The position numbers and the translations under genes were made by a program. Positions 33,820-42,784 of a DNA stretch of 64,000 nt are shown one piece after another. The DNA comes from Theionarchaea archaeon. Lineage in GTDB: Archaea > Methanobacteriota_B > Thermococci > Methanofastidiosales > SZ-28-30. The notes below the pieces were generated by a model that was not told the origin of the DNA, ran no database searches, and worked only from the letters and a program-made list of their open reading frames with translations. The stretch is from the NCBI GenBank assembly GCA_018992685.1, contig JACVGT010000014.1:67349-131348 (forward strand), in the 5' to 3' direction. Within the stretch, counting starts at the first letter, position 1; each line of letters begins with the position of its first letter.

Positions 33820-34974
33820 ATGGCTCTAGAGGAAAGAGAAACCTTCTCTATGATGGTGCGCATCATATGGATGCTCCTGTCGCACAAACATGCTTCCCTC
33901 AGATTCAGGAGGATATCCCCTCTGGTGAAAAAAGCACTGAATGAGTATGAAGAGAAGATGAATTCCCTGGCAAAGAGTCCTCACTGCTTGGGAAGCACTG
34001 CACTCATGAAGCACGGACTGCTCAAGGAAAGGTACTGGAGAGCAGGGATTCTTATGGCAGCAGCCACGTCTCTTCCTGTCCTGTATGAGACTGTTACTGA
34101 AGAAGAACTGGTTCAGGCGGTATGTGCCAAAGCTTCAGTGAGTACCAGCGCAAAGCTCCTGGACAACCTCAACGATATGGTCCACACATATGCTCAGGCA
34201 GTACATTCCTTATCTGGGTACGAATCTGCTCTTGCAAGAGGGAGCTACCATCCTGATGGCACCTCTGACGTAGCACGAGCTGAATCTTCTGCACACGAGA
34301 TTGCCTCGTGGGTGCACACCATCATGATGACCGTATGTGGGAACCCCCCATGTGCAAGAGACATTGAACTACTCATATCGGGGCAGATTGCTTCAATTCA
34401 GCACAAGAGAGGGGACTATCCCTCCATGCAAACGTATCTTTCCCAGGTATGCGAGCGCAGCATCGGAAATATGTGGATTGATGTTGATCTGACCTTTCTG
34501 CCTCAGGATAAGAGTTCTTCACTGAAAAAAGGAAATGACTATATTTTCAAGTCATATCTGCTGTATGACGATATTCAGGACATTAGAGAGGATATTAGGA
34601 CCAATTCGGTAAATTCAGCACTTATCATGGGAATGGAAAGGGGGTTACTCCGTGGGGAAGAAATCGTCCCCGAGAAGACTGAAGATATTATCCGTAACCT
34701 GGATGAAGCGGGGATTTTCTGGGACATCCTATCTCTTGGAGATCTCATTTTCCTGGAAGGGTTGGAAACTGTATCTCAATGTGGCAGTTCCATCGACAGG
34801 AAAGGATTGGCTGCCAGTCTCGGATTGATTAGGATGTTTAACTTGCGCAGGACACTCAAGAGGGAGAGAAGCATTCCTGTTCTCGGCGAGTTTCTGGCTG
34901 GCCGAAGAAGATTAGTCCAGGTGAGGGAGACCGTCCCTGACCGCATTCAGGATCTGGCAAACTGTGTCGCATAA
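33820..34974 (+). CDS. Class I isoprenoid-synthase-fold protein
   Basis: 384 residues, almost all helical. An aspartate-rich motif LLYDDIQDIREDIRTNSVNS fits the DDxxD metal-diphosphate site of trans-prenyl synthases and class I terpene enzymes. An earlier AKLLDNLNDMVHTYAQAV could be the first, weaker site. Such enzymes ionise prenyl diphosphates with Mg2+. Substrate and product are unknown. ATG 33820 begins MALEERETFSMMVRIIWMLL and lies 25 bases after a TATA box. The two upstream in-frame extensions are not supported. Assignment to the superfamily is fairly good, to any named enzyme not possible. Confidence 0.6.
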   Translation: MALEERETFSMMVRIIWMLLSHKHASLRFRRISPLVKKALNEYEEKMNSLAKSPHCLGSTALMKHGLLKERYWRAGILMAAATSLPVLYETVTEEELVQAVCAKASVSTSAKLLDNLNDMVHTYAQAVHSLSGYESALARGSYHPDGTSDVARAESSAHEIASWVHTIMMTVCGNPPCARDIELLISGQIASIQHKRGDYPSMQTYLSQVCERSIGNMWIDVDLTFLPQDKSSSLKKGNDYIFKSYLLYDDIQDIREDIRTNSVNSALIMGMERGLLRGEEIVPEKTEDIIRNLDEAGIFWDILSLGDLIFLEGLETVSQCGSSIDRKGLAASLGLIRMFNLRRTLKRERSIPVLGEFLAGRRRLVQVRETVPDRIQDLANCVA

Positions 34975-35019
34975 AGGTTTTGAGAAAGGGTTTTAATCCA
35001 TGTCGCCTTTTTCCCCCAC

Positions 35020-35250
35020 ATGGCAGAAGAAATTCGACGATTAATGGATCACACGTCTGCACGGATCTATGCCGGACTTGCGATTGCCTTTCTGGTTGTG
35101 TATACTACACTGGCGATTCATGAACATTTTACTGGAAGTGATGCCTGGACACTCTACTATCTGGGACTAGGATTTGGACTGTTCCTTCTCTTTTTTGTTG
35201 CTTCAGGCAGAACCATGAGACAGGCAATTGGTGGCCGCAAGACACGATAA
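35020..35250 (+). CDS. Small two-helix membrane protein
   Basis: 76 residues. Two transmembrane helices, YAGLAIAFLVVYTTLAI and YYLGLGFGLFLLFFVASG, lie between a charged N-terminus and a basic tail GRTMRQAIGGRKTR. GGGTTTTAATCC about 30 bases upstream acts as TATA, consistent with a leaderless start. No family recognised. Confidence 0.6.
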   Translation: MAEEIRRLMDHTSARIYAGLAIAFLVVYTTLAIHEHFTGSDAWTLYYLGLGFGLFLLFFVASGRTMRQAIGGRKTR

Positions 35251-35280
35251 TTCAACTCCTGACGTGGGTCCAGGGTGATC

Positions 35281-35511
35281 ATGCCACTTGTGAGTCAATA
35301 CCATCTTAAGGAGTGGCAGCTAAGAATCTGCATGCGTCAAGTCGTTGAGGTTACTGAGCAGCCGTGCACGCAGAAGGAAGGGGCTATCGTCAGGCGAATC
35401 ACGTATTCTGATGGAACGACAGAGGTCCGAGTTTCAGGTGACTGCTGGGGGTGTGACTACTTTTCAGTATGGATGAAATGTATAAAATACGAAAAAAGAG
35501 CTCATGAATGA
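35281..35511 (+). CDS. Small cysteine-containing protein, unknown
   Basis: 76 residues starting MPLVSQYHLKEWQLRICMRQ. The middle TYSDGTTEVRVSGDCWGCDY carries a CxxC pair, with two further cysteines nearby. It could bind a metal. GGGTGATC before ATG 35281 supports the start. The 3' end overlaps the convergent mobB gene by ten bases. No homologue named. Confidence 0.5.
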   Translation: MPLVSQYHLKEWQLRICMRQVVEVTEQPCTQKEGAIVRRITYSDGTTEVRVSGDCWGCDYFSVWMKCIKYEKRAHE

Positions 35512-35936
35512 ATAATCTTTTCTACAATGTCTTCTGGAATGTATTCTCCATCTACAGTCGCCAGAACTGTTCCAGAAACACTGAGGGATTCACCTGGAGT
35601 CGTTATTACAATTTTTTTTGTTGGTACTGATTTAAATCCTTCAACGAGGATGATATCTGCTCTGGAAGACGCCAAGATTTCTTCTAGAGCAAATTCTTCA
35701 TGCGTGAGGTGATAGGTCAATCCAGGTGAGGTCAGCCACACCTCATCAGCCCCCGCTTCAGAGAAGGTGAACGTGTCTTTGCCTTTGTGGTCAAAGTCCC
35801 TGAACGAGAGTAGGTGGCCTGCATGCTTGATCACACATACCGTATACCCCCTGTCCTTCAACAGAGGGATAATCCGGGACAGGAGCAACGTCTTTCCGCT
35901 TTTTGAGGTTCCCACAATGGACACTACAATAGTCAT
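35502..35936 (-). CDS. mobB: Molybdopterin-guanine dinucleotide biosynthesis protein B
   Basis: 144 residues, a P-loop GTPase-like accessory protein. It begins MTIVVSIVGTSKSGKTLLLS (Walker A). The motif CVIKHAGHLLSFRDFDHKGK is MobB-specific, and IILVEGFKS is the Walker B-like segment. It helps MobA attach GMP to molybdopterin for Mo or W enzymes. It overlaps mobA by four bases. An FdhD homologue gene is divergent upstream, which fits a molybdenum/tungsten cofactor locus. Confidence 0.92.
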   Translation of the reverse strand: MTIVVSIVGTSKSGKTLLLSRIIPLLKDRGYTVCVIKHAGHLLSFRDFDHKGKDTFTFSEAGADEVWLTSPGLTYHLTHEEFALEEILASSRADIILVEGFKSVPTKKIVITTPGESLSVSGTVLATVDGEYIPEDIVEKIIHS

Positions 35937-36526
35937 AGCAGTTCCTCCACCATCAGTTCTGCAGCCTGTAGGTCTGATAACATATTAATGTTTCTGAAAC
36001 TCAAGAGGTCAGGATCAAAGTCTCGCAGTTTTTCGAAGGGCACAAACCGGGGGAGAGGAAGATGTCTGACGAGGTCAAACAGCCGATTCTCGCGCTGACC
36101 GATGATAGCAGTACACGCCTCTCTGACATCATATGTCCGGTACACACAGCACAGGGGCTCGATGAACTCCCCTTCCCGGGGAAGACAGCAACTGTACCCT
36201 ATGGCATTCTCAAACAAGAATGTAATAACCTTGGGATTCAGGAATGGCATGTCACATCCTGTTACAAAGGTATATTCTGACTTTACCATTGAAAATCCAG
36301 CTTGAAACCCGGCCAGGGGACCAATTCCCGGAGTCATGTCCTCCACCACACGGTAACCAAAGGATTGGAGGTTGCAGCCTCCCGAAATGACGATCTCGTC
36401 CACACATGGGCGAATTGACTCGAGCACCCACTCAAGAAGCGATTTTCCGTTCAAAGGTAAGAGTGCTTTCTGTTCTTTTCTACAGCGAAGTGATTTCCCG
36501 CCTGCCAGAATGAGTGCAGCTCTCAT
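35933..36526 (-). CDS. mobA: Molybdenum cofactor guanylyltransferase
   Basis: 197 residues with the nucleotidyltransferase signature LILAGGKSLRCRKEQKALLP, followed by GIGPLAGFQAGFSMVK and the metal-binding VTGCDMPFLNP. It transfers GMP from GTP to molybdopterin. ATG 36526 has a GAGGGGA site; a GTG nine bases upstream lacks one. Operon with mobB. The promoter AT-rich stretch CCTTTTTTTAATG lies upstream on the minus strand. Confidence 0.92.
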   Translation of the reverse strand: MRAALILAGGKSLRCRKEQKALLPLNGKSLLEWVLESIRPCVDEIVISGGCNLQSFGYRVVEDMTPGIGPLAGFQAGFSMVKSEYTFVTGCDMPFLNPKVITFLFENAIGYSCCLPREGEFIEPLCCVYRTYDVREACTAIIGQRENRLFDLVRHLPLPRFVPFEKLRDFDPDLLSFRNINMLSDLQAAELMVEELL

Positions 36527-36679
36527 TCCCCTCACATGGAAATAGCATTAAAAAAAGGTTGCCGTTGATCAATGACAAGCCATACACGATACCTCCTTAG
36601 CCGTACGTCCGATTCACCGGAACACTTGTGCGATGTTTATCTTAACAACCTATAAATAGGAAAAAGAGCTCCCTATAAG

Positions 36680-37387
36680 ATGAGAAAAGTCCATGTGATC
36701 CGATTTGACACAATCCGTGGGAAGAGAACGGAAGCAGAAGAATGGGTAGTTTCAGAGAAAAAGTATCATCTAACAGCTGATGGCCGTGAGGTCTCAGTAA
36801 TCCCAGCCTCTCCCGGTATGGAAAAACAACTCGCCATTGGATACCTCGCAGGAAGGGGAATTGCCTTCGATTATGAATCAACAATTGTACATGGGAATAC
36901 CATCACGGTGGAGGTGCATGAGGACATCAATGAATATGTGGAGATTTCTCCTCGAAAGACACGTGCCCTGAGTAGTGGCTTACCGAAGATTCCCGCATCG
37001 CTCATTGTCCAGGCGGGTTCCCGACTCCAGAGGGATTCCGAAATCTGGAAAAAAACCAATGCAACTCATTCCGCTGCGCTGTTCCAGAAGAACGGAACTC
37101 TCATCCAGTTGATTGAAGATGTTGCACGGCGAAGCGCCTTTGATAAGGTCATTGGTCAGGCACTCCTGGACTCTCGTGATCTTTCTTCAACTTTTGCTGT
37201 CTTGAGCTGCCGAATCACAGAAGACGTAGTAATCAAAGCTGCAACCGTGGGAATTCCGATTGTAGCGTCTCTGTCAACGGTGATTGAACCTGCAGTCACA
37301 ACGGCTCACACTCTCGGTATAACACTGTTGGGATACAACCAGGAGGATCACGTAGTAGCCTTTGCACACCCTGAAAGGGTGCTCTGA
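36680..37387 (+). CDS. fdhD: FdhD-like protein lacking the sulfur-transfer cysteines
   Basis: 235 residues of the FdhD family, which in bacteria passes sulfur from a desulfurase to formate dehydrogenase cofactor. PASPGMEKQLAIGYLAGRGI matches the N-terminal family motif and TNATHSAALFQKNG the usual TGGVHAAAL region. Where FdhD has a CGxCG cysteine loop, this protein reads ALSSGLPKIPASL (about residues 97-106), so both cysteines are absent. It may have lost sulfurtransferase activity or act differently. ATG 36680 lies 25 bases from CCTATAAATAGG. It is divergent from mobA/mobB. Confidence 0.78.
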   Translation: MRKVHVIRFDTIRGKRTEAEEWVVSEKKYHLTADGREVSVIPASPGMEKQLAIGYLAGRGIAFDYESTIVHGNTITVEVHEDINEYVEISPRKTRALSSGLPKIPASLIVQAGSRLQRDSEIWKKTNATHSAALFQKNGTLIQLIEDVARRSAFDKVIGQALLDSRDLSSTFAVLSCRITEDVVIKAATVGIPIVASLSTVIEPAVTTAHTLGITLLGYNQEDHVVAFAHPERVL

Positions 37388-37490
37388 CCTGGAGAAGAGG
37401 GAATGCCATGTGATGAGGGCAGAGAATATTTTTCCCGTGCTCTCGGTACACGTTTTTATGTGGTGAGTCTCCTGATTACGTGGTGTAAAT

Positions 37491-37691
37491 ATGGCGGAAA
37501 AAGAACTGCTCCTCAAGATGGAACCTCAGATTCAGGCCAATAGGAGGAATTTACCCTTTCCCCGTCTTCTCGTGGAAGGGATTCTTCACACGGCACGTCC
37601 CCTGGCAGAAAAAGAGGCCATATTGGGGGAATTATTTGGAGTACCTGTCGAACAGGGTCAGCATACCTTGAAAGAGATTGCTGCAAGCTAA
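37491..37691 (+). CDS. Small helical protein, unknown
   Basis: 66 residues, MAEKELLLKMEPQIQANRRN onwards, predicted mostly helical and soluble with no cysteine or membrane segment. ACGTTTTTATG and GGTGTAAAT precede ATG 37491, supporting real expression. It precedes the 2-oxoacid dehydrogenase operon by 230 bases, without a clear link. Confidence 0.45.
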   Translation: MAEKELLLKMEPQIQANRRNLPFPRLLVEGILHTARPLAEKEAILGELFGVPVEQGQHTLKEIAAS

Positions 37692-37924
37692 TTCAGATCA
37701 CTCTTATTTCCTGAACTTTTTTTACTATATCTGGCAGTTCTCTGTGTTCTTAGTTTTCTATTGCATCTCTTCTTGCCTGCGGGAAGGAACAGGGGTCTCT
37801 AGCTTCTCTTCTGACTACCACGCCCTTTTCAGCCTTCACATTCACGCTATGGATTGTCACAGTAAGACATTTAAGGGTGTTTCACCATGGTAGGTGCATG
37901 ATGATTATACGGACAGGTGAGTGA

Positions 37925-38872
37925 ATGGAAGATATTGAAATGTACAAGAAAATGCTGGAAATCAGAATGTTTGAGGAGAAAGTGTATGACCTTTTCGCTC
38001 AGAACCTCATCCCAGGAACCATGCATCTGTACATGGGACAGGAGGCGGTGGCTGTGGGGGTATGCGCAGCCCTCACTCCCAATGATTTTATCACCTCCAC
38101 TCACCGGGGACACGGCCACTGTATTGCTAAGGGTGCCTCTCTCAAGAAGATGATGGCTGAAATTTTCGGAAAGAAAACAGGCTACTGCAAAGGAAAGGGG
38201 GGGAGCATGCACATAACAGATAAGAATATCGGCATGCTGGGAGCAAATGCAGTCGTGGGAGGCGCTATTCCCATCGCTGTTGGAGCTGGACTCTCCTGCA
38301 AACTGAAATACCCGGAACGGGTGACAGCATGCTTTTTTGGCGACGGGGCATCAAACCAGGGAACTTTCCATGAAGGGATAAACATGGCGTCAGTCTGGGA
38401 TCTTCCTGTGATCTTTGTGTGTGAAAACAACCTGTATGCCATGGGAACCCGGCAGTCTCTGGTGATGAACATCCAGGACATTTCACAGAGAGCAGCAGGA
38501 TACAAGATACCTGGAGTGACAGTTGACGGAAATGACGTCATGGCGGTACATGAAGAAGCACAAAGGGCAGTGGCCAGAGCCAGAAATGGGGAAGGGCCGA
38601 CGTTGCTTGAATGCAAGACGTACAGGCACAAGGGACATTCCCGGTTTGATCCCGCAAAGTACAGGCCTCCGGAAGAAGTTGCTGAGTGGATGGCCAGAGA
38701 CCCAATAGAATCCTTTAGAGACAAGCTTCTGGATAAGGGAATCCCGGAGGAGTTCTTACATAAAATTGAATCCACAGTAGAAGCTGAAATCGACGAAGCC
38801 GTCAAATTTGCTGAAGAGAGCCCTCTCCCCGAGCCTGAGGACGCACTTAAGGACGTGTGGGTGATAGAATGA
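37925..38872 (+). CDS. pdhA: 2-oxoacid dehydrogenase E1 component, alpha subunit
   Basis: 315 residues. With E1 beta it decarboxylates a 2-oxoacid on thiamine diphosphate. The TPP motif is complete: FFGDGASNQGTFHEGINMAS with VIFVCENNLYAM. The substrate-channel segment HRGHGHCIAKG and the phosphoryl-loop-like KTYRHKGHSRFDPAKYRPPE follow. Length and order match the short acetoin/pyruvate-type alpha subunit. GGTGAGTGA precedes ATG 37925, and ACATTTAAGGG at about 37862 is a TATA box. First gene of a five-gene operon. Substrate could be pyruvate, acetoin or branched 2-oxoacids. Confidence 0.92.
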   Translation: MEDIEMYKKMLEIRMFEEKVYDLFAQNLIPGTMHLYMGQEAVAVGVCAALTPNDFITSTHRGHGHCIAKGASLKKMMAEIFGKKTGYCKGKGGSMHITDKNIGMLGANAVVGGAIPIAVGAGLSCKLKYPERVTACFFGDGASNQGTFHEGINMASVWDLPVIFVCENNLYAMGTRQSLVMNIQDISQRAAGYKIPGVTVDGNDVMAVHEEAQRAVARARNGEGPTLLECKTYRHKGHSRFDPAKYRPPEEVAEWMARDPIESFRDKLLDKGIPEEFLHKIESTVEAEIDEAVKFAEESPLPEPEDALKDVWVIE

Positions 38873-39843
38873 GAGAAATCACTGTGGTTGAAGCACTGAA
38901 TGAAGCTCTGAGAGAAGAAATGCGAAGGGACGAAAATGTTGTACTGCTGGGAGAAGACATCGGAAAATACTGGCAGGGAGCTTTCAAGGTGACTAAGGGA
39001 CTGGAAGAGGAGTTCGGCTCAGATCGCGTGAGGGACACACCCATTTCAGAGAATGCAATTGTAGGGTGTGCAGTGGGTGCTGCCATGACAGGGCTGAGAC
39101 CCGTAGCTGAAATCATGTTTGGGGACCTGGTGGCTCTGGCAATGGATCAGATCTGCAACCAGGCTGCCAAGTTGCGCTACATGTCAGGGGGGCAGGTCAG
39201 GGTACCCATGGTTCTCCGTACTCCTTTTGGGGCAGGAGGATCCTATGCCTCCCATCACTCACAGAGCCTGGAAGCCTGGTTTATTCATGTGCCTGGACTG
39301 AAGGTGGTACAGCCTTCCAATGCGTATGATGCCAAGGGGCTGCTCAAAGCAAGCATTCGCGATGACAATCCCGTGGTGTTCTGTGAACATAAGTTTGTGT
39401 ACGGGCTGAAAGGGACTGTGCCAGAGGAGGACTATGTGGTTCCCCTTGGAGAAGCCAGGGTAGCACGAGAAGGTGAAGACATCACCATTGTAGCCACCTC
39501 CTTGATGGTAGAGAGAGCACTCAGGGCAGCTGCAGCGCTGGAAGAGGATGGAATTTCCTGTGAAATTGTTGATCCGCGTACTCTCAGACCACTGGATGAA
39601 GAAACGCTCTGTGCCTCAGCCAAGAAGACAGGCAAAGTTCTCATCATTCATGAGGCATGCGATACGGGCGGGATTTCTGGCGAGATCACCAAAACTCTAG
39701 TAAGGAGAGTTTTTTATTATCTGGATGCAATTGAGATACTGGCAGGAAAAGATGCTCCTATTCCATTCGCCCCAGTAATGGAAAAATGGGTAGCGCCAGA
39801 TGAAGAACGAATCAAGAAAGCCGTAAAGGAGATTGTAGTATGA
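38869..39843 (+). CDS. pdhB: 2-oxoacid dehydrogenase E1 component, beta subunit
   Basis: 324 residues. Family markers are LLGEDIGKYWQGAFKVTKGL, FGSDRVRDTPISENAIVGCA and VLRTPFGAGGSYASHHSQSL, the last containing the E1 beta active-site His region. ATG 38869 overlaps the E1 alpha stop by four bases, so translation is coupled. An upstream reading adds four residues without a site. It completes the heterotetrameric E1. Confidence 0.93.
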   Translation: MREITVVEALNEALREEMRRDENVVLLGEDIGKYWQGAFKVTKGLEEEFGSDRVRDTPISENAIVGCAVGAAMTGLRPVAEIMFGDLVALAMDQICNQAAKLRYMSGGQVRVPMVLRTPFGAGGSYASHHSQSLEAWFIHVPGLKVVQPSNAYDAKGLLKASIRDDNPVVFCEHKFVYGLKGTVPEEDYVVPLGEARVAREGEDITIVATSLMVERALRAAAALEEDGISCEIVDPRTLRPLDEETLCASAKKTGKVLIIHEACDTGGISGEITKTLVRRVFYYLDAIEILAGKDAPIPFAPVMEKWVAPDEERIKKAVKEIVV

Positions 39844-41471
39844 AGATGGTAATGCCCAAAATGGGAATGACAATGGAAGAAGGAACCATTGTTGAATGGA
39901 AAAAGCGAGAGGGAGAATTCGTTGAAAAGGGTGAGATAATTCTGGAGATCATGACTAACAAAGTAAATATTGAGGTAGAAGCACCTGCATCTGGATTTTT
40001 GAAGATTCTACGAGGAGTGGATGACGTTGTGCTGGTGGGAGAGGTTATTGCATCGATTGAAGAAAAAGTTCCAGAAGCTGTGGAAAAGGCGGAGGTTTCT
40101 CGAGCTATGGAGGATGTCCCCTGGAAGGAACCAGAATTCAAGCCAGTAAGGCAGGAGAGAGAGGTGGTGGAAATTTCTGTACAAGAAGAGAGGACACCTG
40201 CATCTCCAAGGGCCAGGAGAGTGGCCGAAGACTACGGAGTTCTGCTGGAAAATGTGAGAGGAACTGGACCAGACGGTGCCGTCACTGAAGGAGACGTGCT
40301 CAGCTATGTTGGAAAGCGGAAATCTCAGGAAGCCTTTCAATCGGGGCTACCTGGAGTCTCTCCCCTTGCAGAACGCATTGCCCGGGAGAAGGGTATTGAT
40401 CTGTCTAGGATCAAGGGTACAGGACTCGAAGGGAAAATCACAAAGGAAGACGTTTTCAGGTACATGGAAGAAAGAGAGAAACCTGAACGGCCTAGAATGC
40501 AGAAGGAGTTGGAACCAGAAAAACCAGGAATAGAGAAGGAGCGGGAACCAGAGATTCCTAGAATAGAGAAGGAGCGGGAACCAGAGATTCCTAGAATAGA
40601 GAAAGAGCGGGAACCAGAGATTCCTAGAATAGAGAAGTCTTCAGAGATTGAATTGGAACAGGCAATCGAAAAGCCAATGATAAGACCTGAACCCGTTTCA
40701 CAGCTGCCACCAATACAGACCGGGGCAACACTGGCAGAACCAGAACACCGCGTTGAAGAGCCCATTATGCACCTTGAGAAACCTCTCGGGCCTGAACCGG
40801 AAGGAAAGACTCTCCCTTTGACAGGAATACGAAAACTCACTGCAGAGAGAATGAGCAGGAGCAAAAGAGAGGCTCCTCATCTGACCCTGGGCATGGACGT
40901 GGACATGACAGAGGCCAGCAACCTGAAAACCTCTCTTGCAGTCACCTACACCGACATTCTCGTCAAGGCTGTTGCCCTTGCGTTGAGGACCCATCCCCAG
41001 CTGAACTCTACCTTATCTGAAAACAGGATCGTACTGAGAGACACTATCAACATCGGAATTGCAGTGGCCAGGGGAGAGGATCTGCTGGTGCCTGTGATCC
41101 ACAGAGCAGATGCTCTCTCTTTAAAGAAGATTTCTCAGGCAACTGCAGATATCATAGAGCGAACTCGCAAGGACCAGTTGAAAGACACCGATGTTCTAGA
41201 CGGCACTTTTACCATTTCCAACCTGGGAATGTATGATATCGACTTTTTTACACCCATTATCAACCCCCCTGAAGCTGCAATCTTGGGAGTGGGAAGAATC
41301 ACACCGCGGCCTGTGGTGGTAAGGAATCGAATTGAAATACGTGAGATAGCTACCCTCTCTTTGAGTTTCGACCACCGAATTGTTAATGGCGTACCTGCTG
41401 CCCTTTTCCTCAAGGAGGTCAGGAATCTCCTGGAACATCCCTACAGGCTGCTGATGGAGGAAGAGCCATGA
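39840..41471 (+). CDS. pdhC: 2-oxoacid dehydrogenase E2 (dihydrolipoyl acyltransferase) with two E3-binding domains
   Basis: 543 residues. The lipoyl domain is at 1-75, with the lipoylated Lys41 in EIMTNKVNIEVEAPASG. Two peripheral-subunit-binding domains follow: SPRARRVAEDYGVLLENVRG and SPLAERIAREKGIDLSRIKG. A 33-bp tandem repeat encodes the linker EKEREPEIPRI repeated (residues about 220-265). The catalytic domain runs to the C-terminus with LSFDHRIVNGVPAALFLKEV. The usual HRxxDG motif has Asn in place of the catalytic Asp. ATG overlaps the E1 beta stop. The E2 forms the multimeric core of the complex. Confidence 0.92.
   Translation: MKMVMPKMGMTMEEGTIVEWKKREGEFVEKGEIILEIMTNKVNIEVEAPASGFLKILRGVDDVVLVGEVIASIEEKVPEAVEKAEVSRAMEDVPWKEPEFKPVRQEREVVEISVQEERTPASPRARRVAEDYGVLLENVRGTGPDGAVTEGDVLSYVGKRKSQEAFQSGLPGVSPLAERIAREKGIDLSRIKGTGLEGKITKEDVFRYMEEREKPERPRMQKELEPEKPGIEKEREPEIPRIEKEREPEIPRIEKEREPEIPRIEKSSEIELEQAIEKPMIRPEPVSQLPPIQTGATLAEPEHRVEEPIMHLEKPLGPEPEGKTLPLTGIRKLTAERMSRSKREAPHLTLGMDVDMTEASNLKTSLAVTYTDILVKAVALALRTHPQLNSTLSENRIVLRDTINIGIAVARGEDLLVPVIHRADALSLKKISQATADIIERTRKDQLKDTDVLDGTFTISNLGMYDIDFFTPIINPPEAAILGVGRITPRPVVVRNRIEIREIATLSLSFDHRIVNGVPAALFLKEVRNLLEHPYRLLMEEEP
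40500..40631 (+). repeat. 33-bp tandem repeat inside the E2 gene
   Basis: Four head-to-tail copies: a degenerate one at 40500-40532 and three nearly identical ones at 40533-40565, 40566-40598 and 40599-40631. Each encodes the 11-residue unit EKEREPEIPRI. The nearly identical copies suggest recent expansion. The product is a charged, proline-containing flexible linker. Confidence 0.9.
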
Positions 41472-42784
41472 TAACGATACTTGGTGGGGGCCCTGGAGGG
41501 TACACAGCTGCCATCCGGGCAGTCCAGCTCGGCGCTGAGGTAACACTACTTGAAAAGGAAGAAGTGGGGGGAACCTGCCTGAACTGGGGCTGCGTTCCCT
41601 CTAAGGTATTCTTGAAAGGTTCTAAAATGTACAGCCAGCTTAAATTTGCTGAATCCTACGGTGTCTTTGCCAAACCATCTCCTTTTGACATGAGGAGGCT
41701 GGGAGAACGAAAGAACGAGGTCAAACAAGCGTTGGTCATGGGATTGAAGAACGTGCTCAGGTCGTATGGGGTGAATATTGTACACGGAGAGGGTCGGATG
41801 ATTGATGAACACACAGTGGTGGGTCCTGGAGGGAATATTGCGTGTGACAAGATTATTCTGGCCACGGGGTGTCAGCCGGAGGTGCCCCATTTGTTTCAAG
41901 AACTCTCCGTGACATACAAAGATGTTTTCCAGCTGCAATATCTTCCCAGAAGTGTTCTGGTGGTGAATGGGGGGGTGTTCGCTGTGGAAATGGCCTGGTT
42001 CTTTTTGGAATTGGGGTCACAGGTGACCATGGTGGCTGAAAATGTGCTGGAAAGGGATTTTGAGGATATTGAAACTCGCATAGCATCTTACCTTCAGAAC
42101 AGAGGAGTGAAATTTGTACAGGGAAGAATCGCATCCATCAAGAAACAAGGAGAACAGAAACTGGTAGAAATCGGAGAAGAAGAGATTATTGCAGAGGAGC
42201 TTATTTGGATGAATCGGAAACGCGTATTAGAGGGAATTCCAAGGAAGCTGGTGCAACATGAGAGTGTTGCTGTGAACGAGCACATGCAGACTGCCTTCCC
42301 GGCTGTGTATGCAGTGGGAGACATCACAGGGAGTTACACTGCAGGTGATGCCATGGCTCAGGGAGTTGTGGCAGCCGAGCACGCAATGGGGAATACGACT
42401 GCGTACAATCCTCGGACCGTTCCCAAGGTACTCTATGCTCCAGAAGCTGCAGTGATTGGACTGACGGAGAGAGAAGCTTCAGAGGAGTACGACGTGGTAA
42501 AGGGGAATTTCCCGTATGGAGCTTCAGGCAGAGCTCAGACGGTGGGTGCCATCAGAGGGAGAGTAACTATACTTGCGGATAAGAAGTATGGTGAAATCTT
42601 GGGGGCCCACATAGTGGGAAAAGGTGCCTCTGAGTTGATTCAGCTGATTGGGTTTGCAATGAGATTGGAAGCCACCATAGATGAGCTTTCGTCCTTGCTG
42701 TGTGCTCATCCTACTATGGTGGAAATGATACGGGATGCAGGATTGGATATTCATGGAAATGCCTTTAACCTACCCAGGAAATGA
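41468..42784 (+). CDS. lpdA: Dihydrolipoamide dehydrogenase (E3)
   Basis: 438 residues, FAD-dependent disulfide reductase. The FAD-binding start is MITILGGGPGGYTAAIRAVQ, and the redox disulfide is in VGGTCLNWGCVPSKVFLKGS. The NAD domain motif is near LVVNGGVFAVEMAWFFLELG and the second FAD motif is AVYAVGDITGSYTAGDAMAQ. The C-terminal His-Glu pair region LCAHPTMVEMIRDA is present. ATG overlaps the E2 stop by four bases. Reoxidises lipoyl groups and makes NADH. Confidence 0.94.
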   Translation: MITILGGGPGGYTAAIRAVQLGAEVTLLEKEEVGGTCLNWGCVPSKVFLKGSKMYSQLKFAESYGVFAKPSPFDMRRLGERKNEVKQALVMGLKNVLRSYGVNIVHGEGRMIDEHTVVGPGGNIACDKIILATGCQPEVPHLFQELSVTYKDVFQLQYLPRSVLVVNGGVFAVEMAWFFLELGSQVTMVAENVLERDFEDIETRIASYLQNRGVKFVQGRIASIKKQGEQKLVEIGEEEIIAEELIWMNRKRVLEGIPRKLVQHESVAVNEHMQTAFPAVYAVGDITGSYTAGDAMAQGVVAAEHAMGNTTAYNPRTVPKVLYAPEAAVIGLTEREASEEYDVVKGNFPYGASGRAQTVGAIRGRVTILADKKYGEILGAHIVGKGASELIQLIGFAMRLEATIDELSSLLCAHPTMVEMIRDAGLDIHGNAFNLPRK

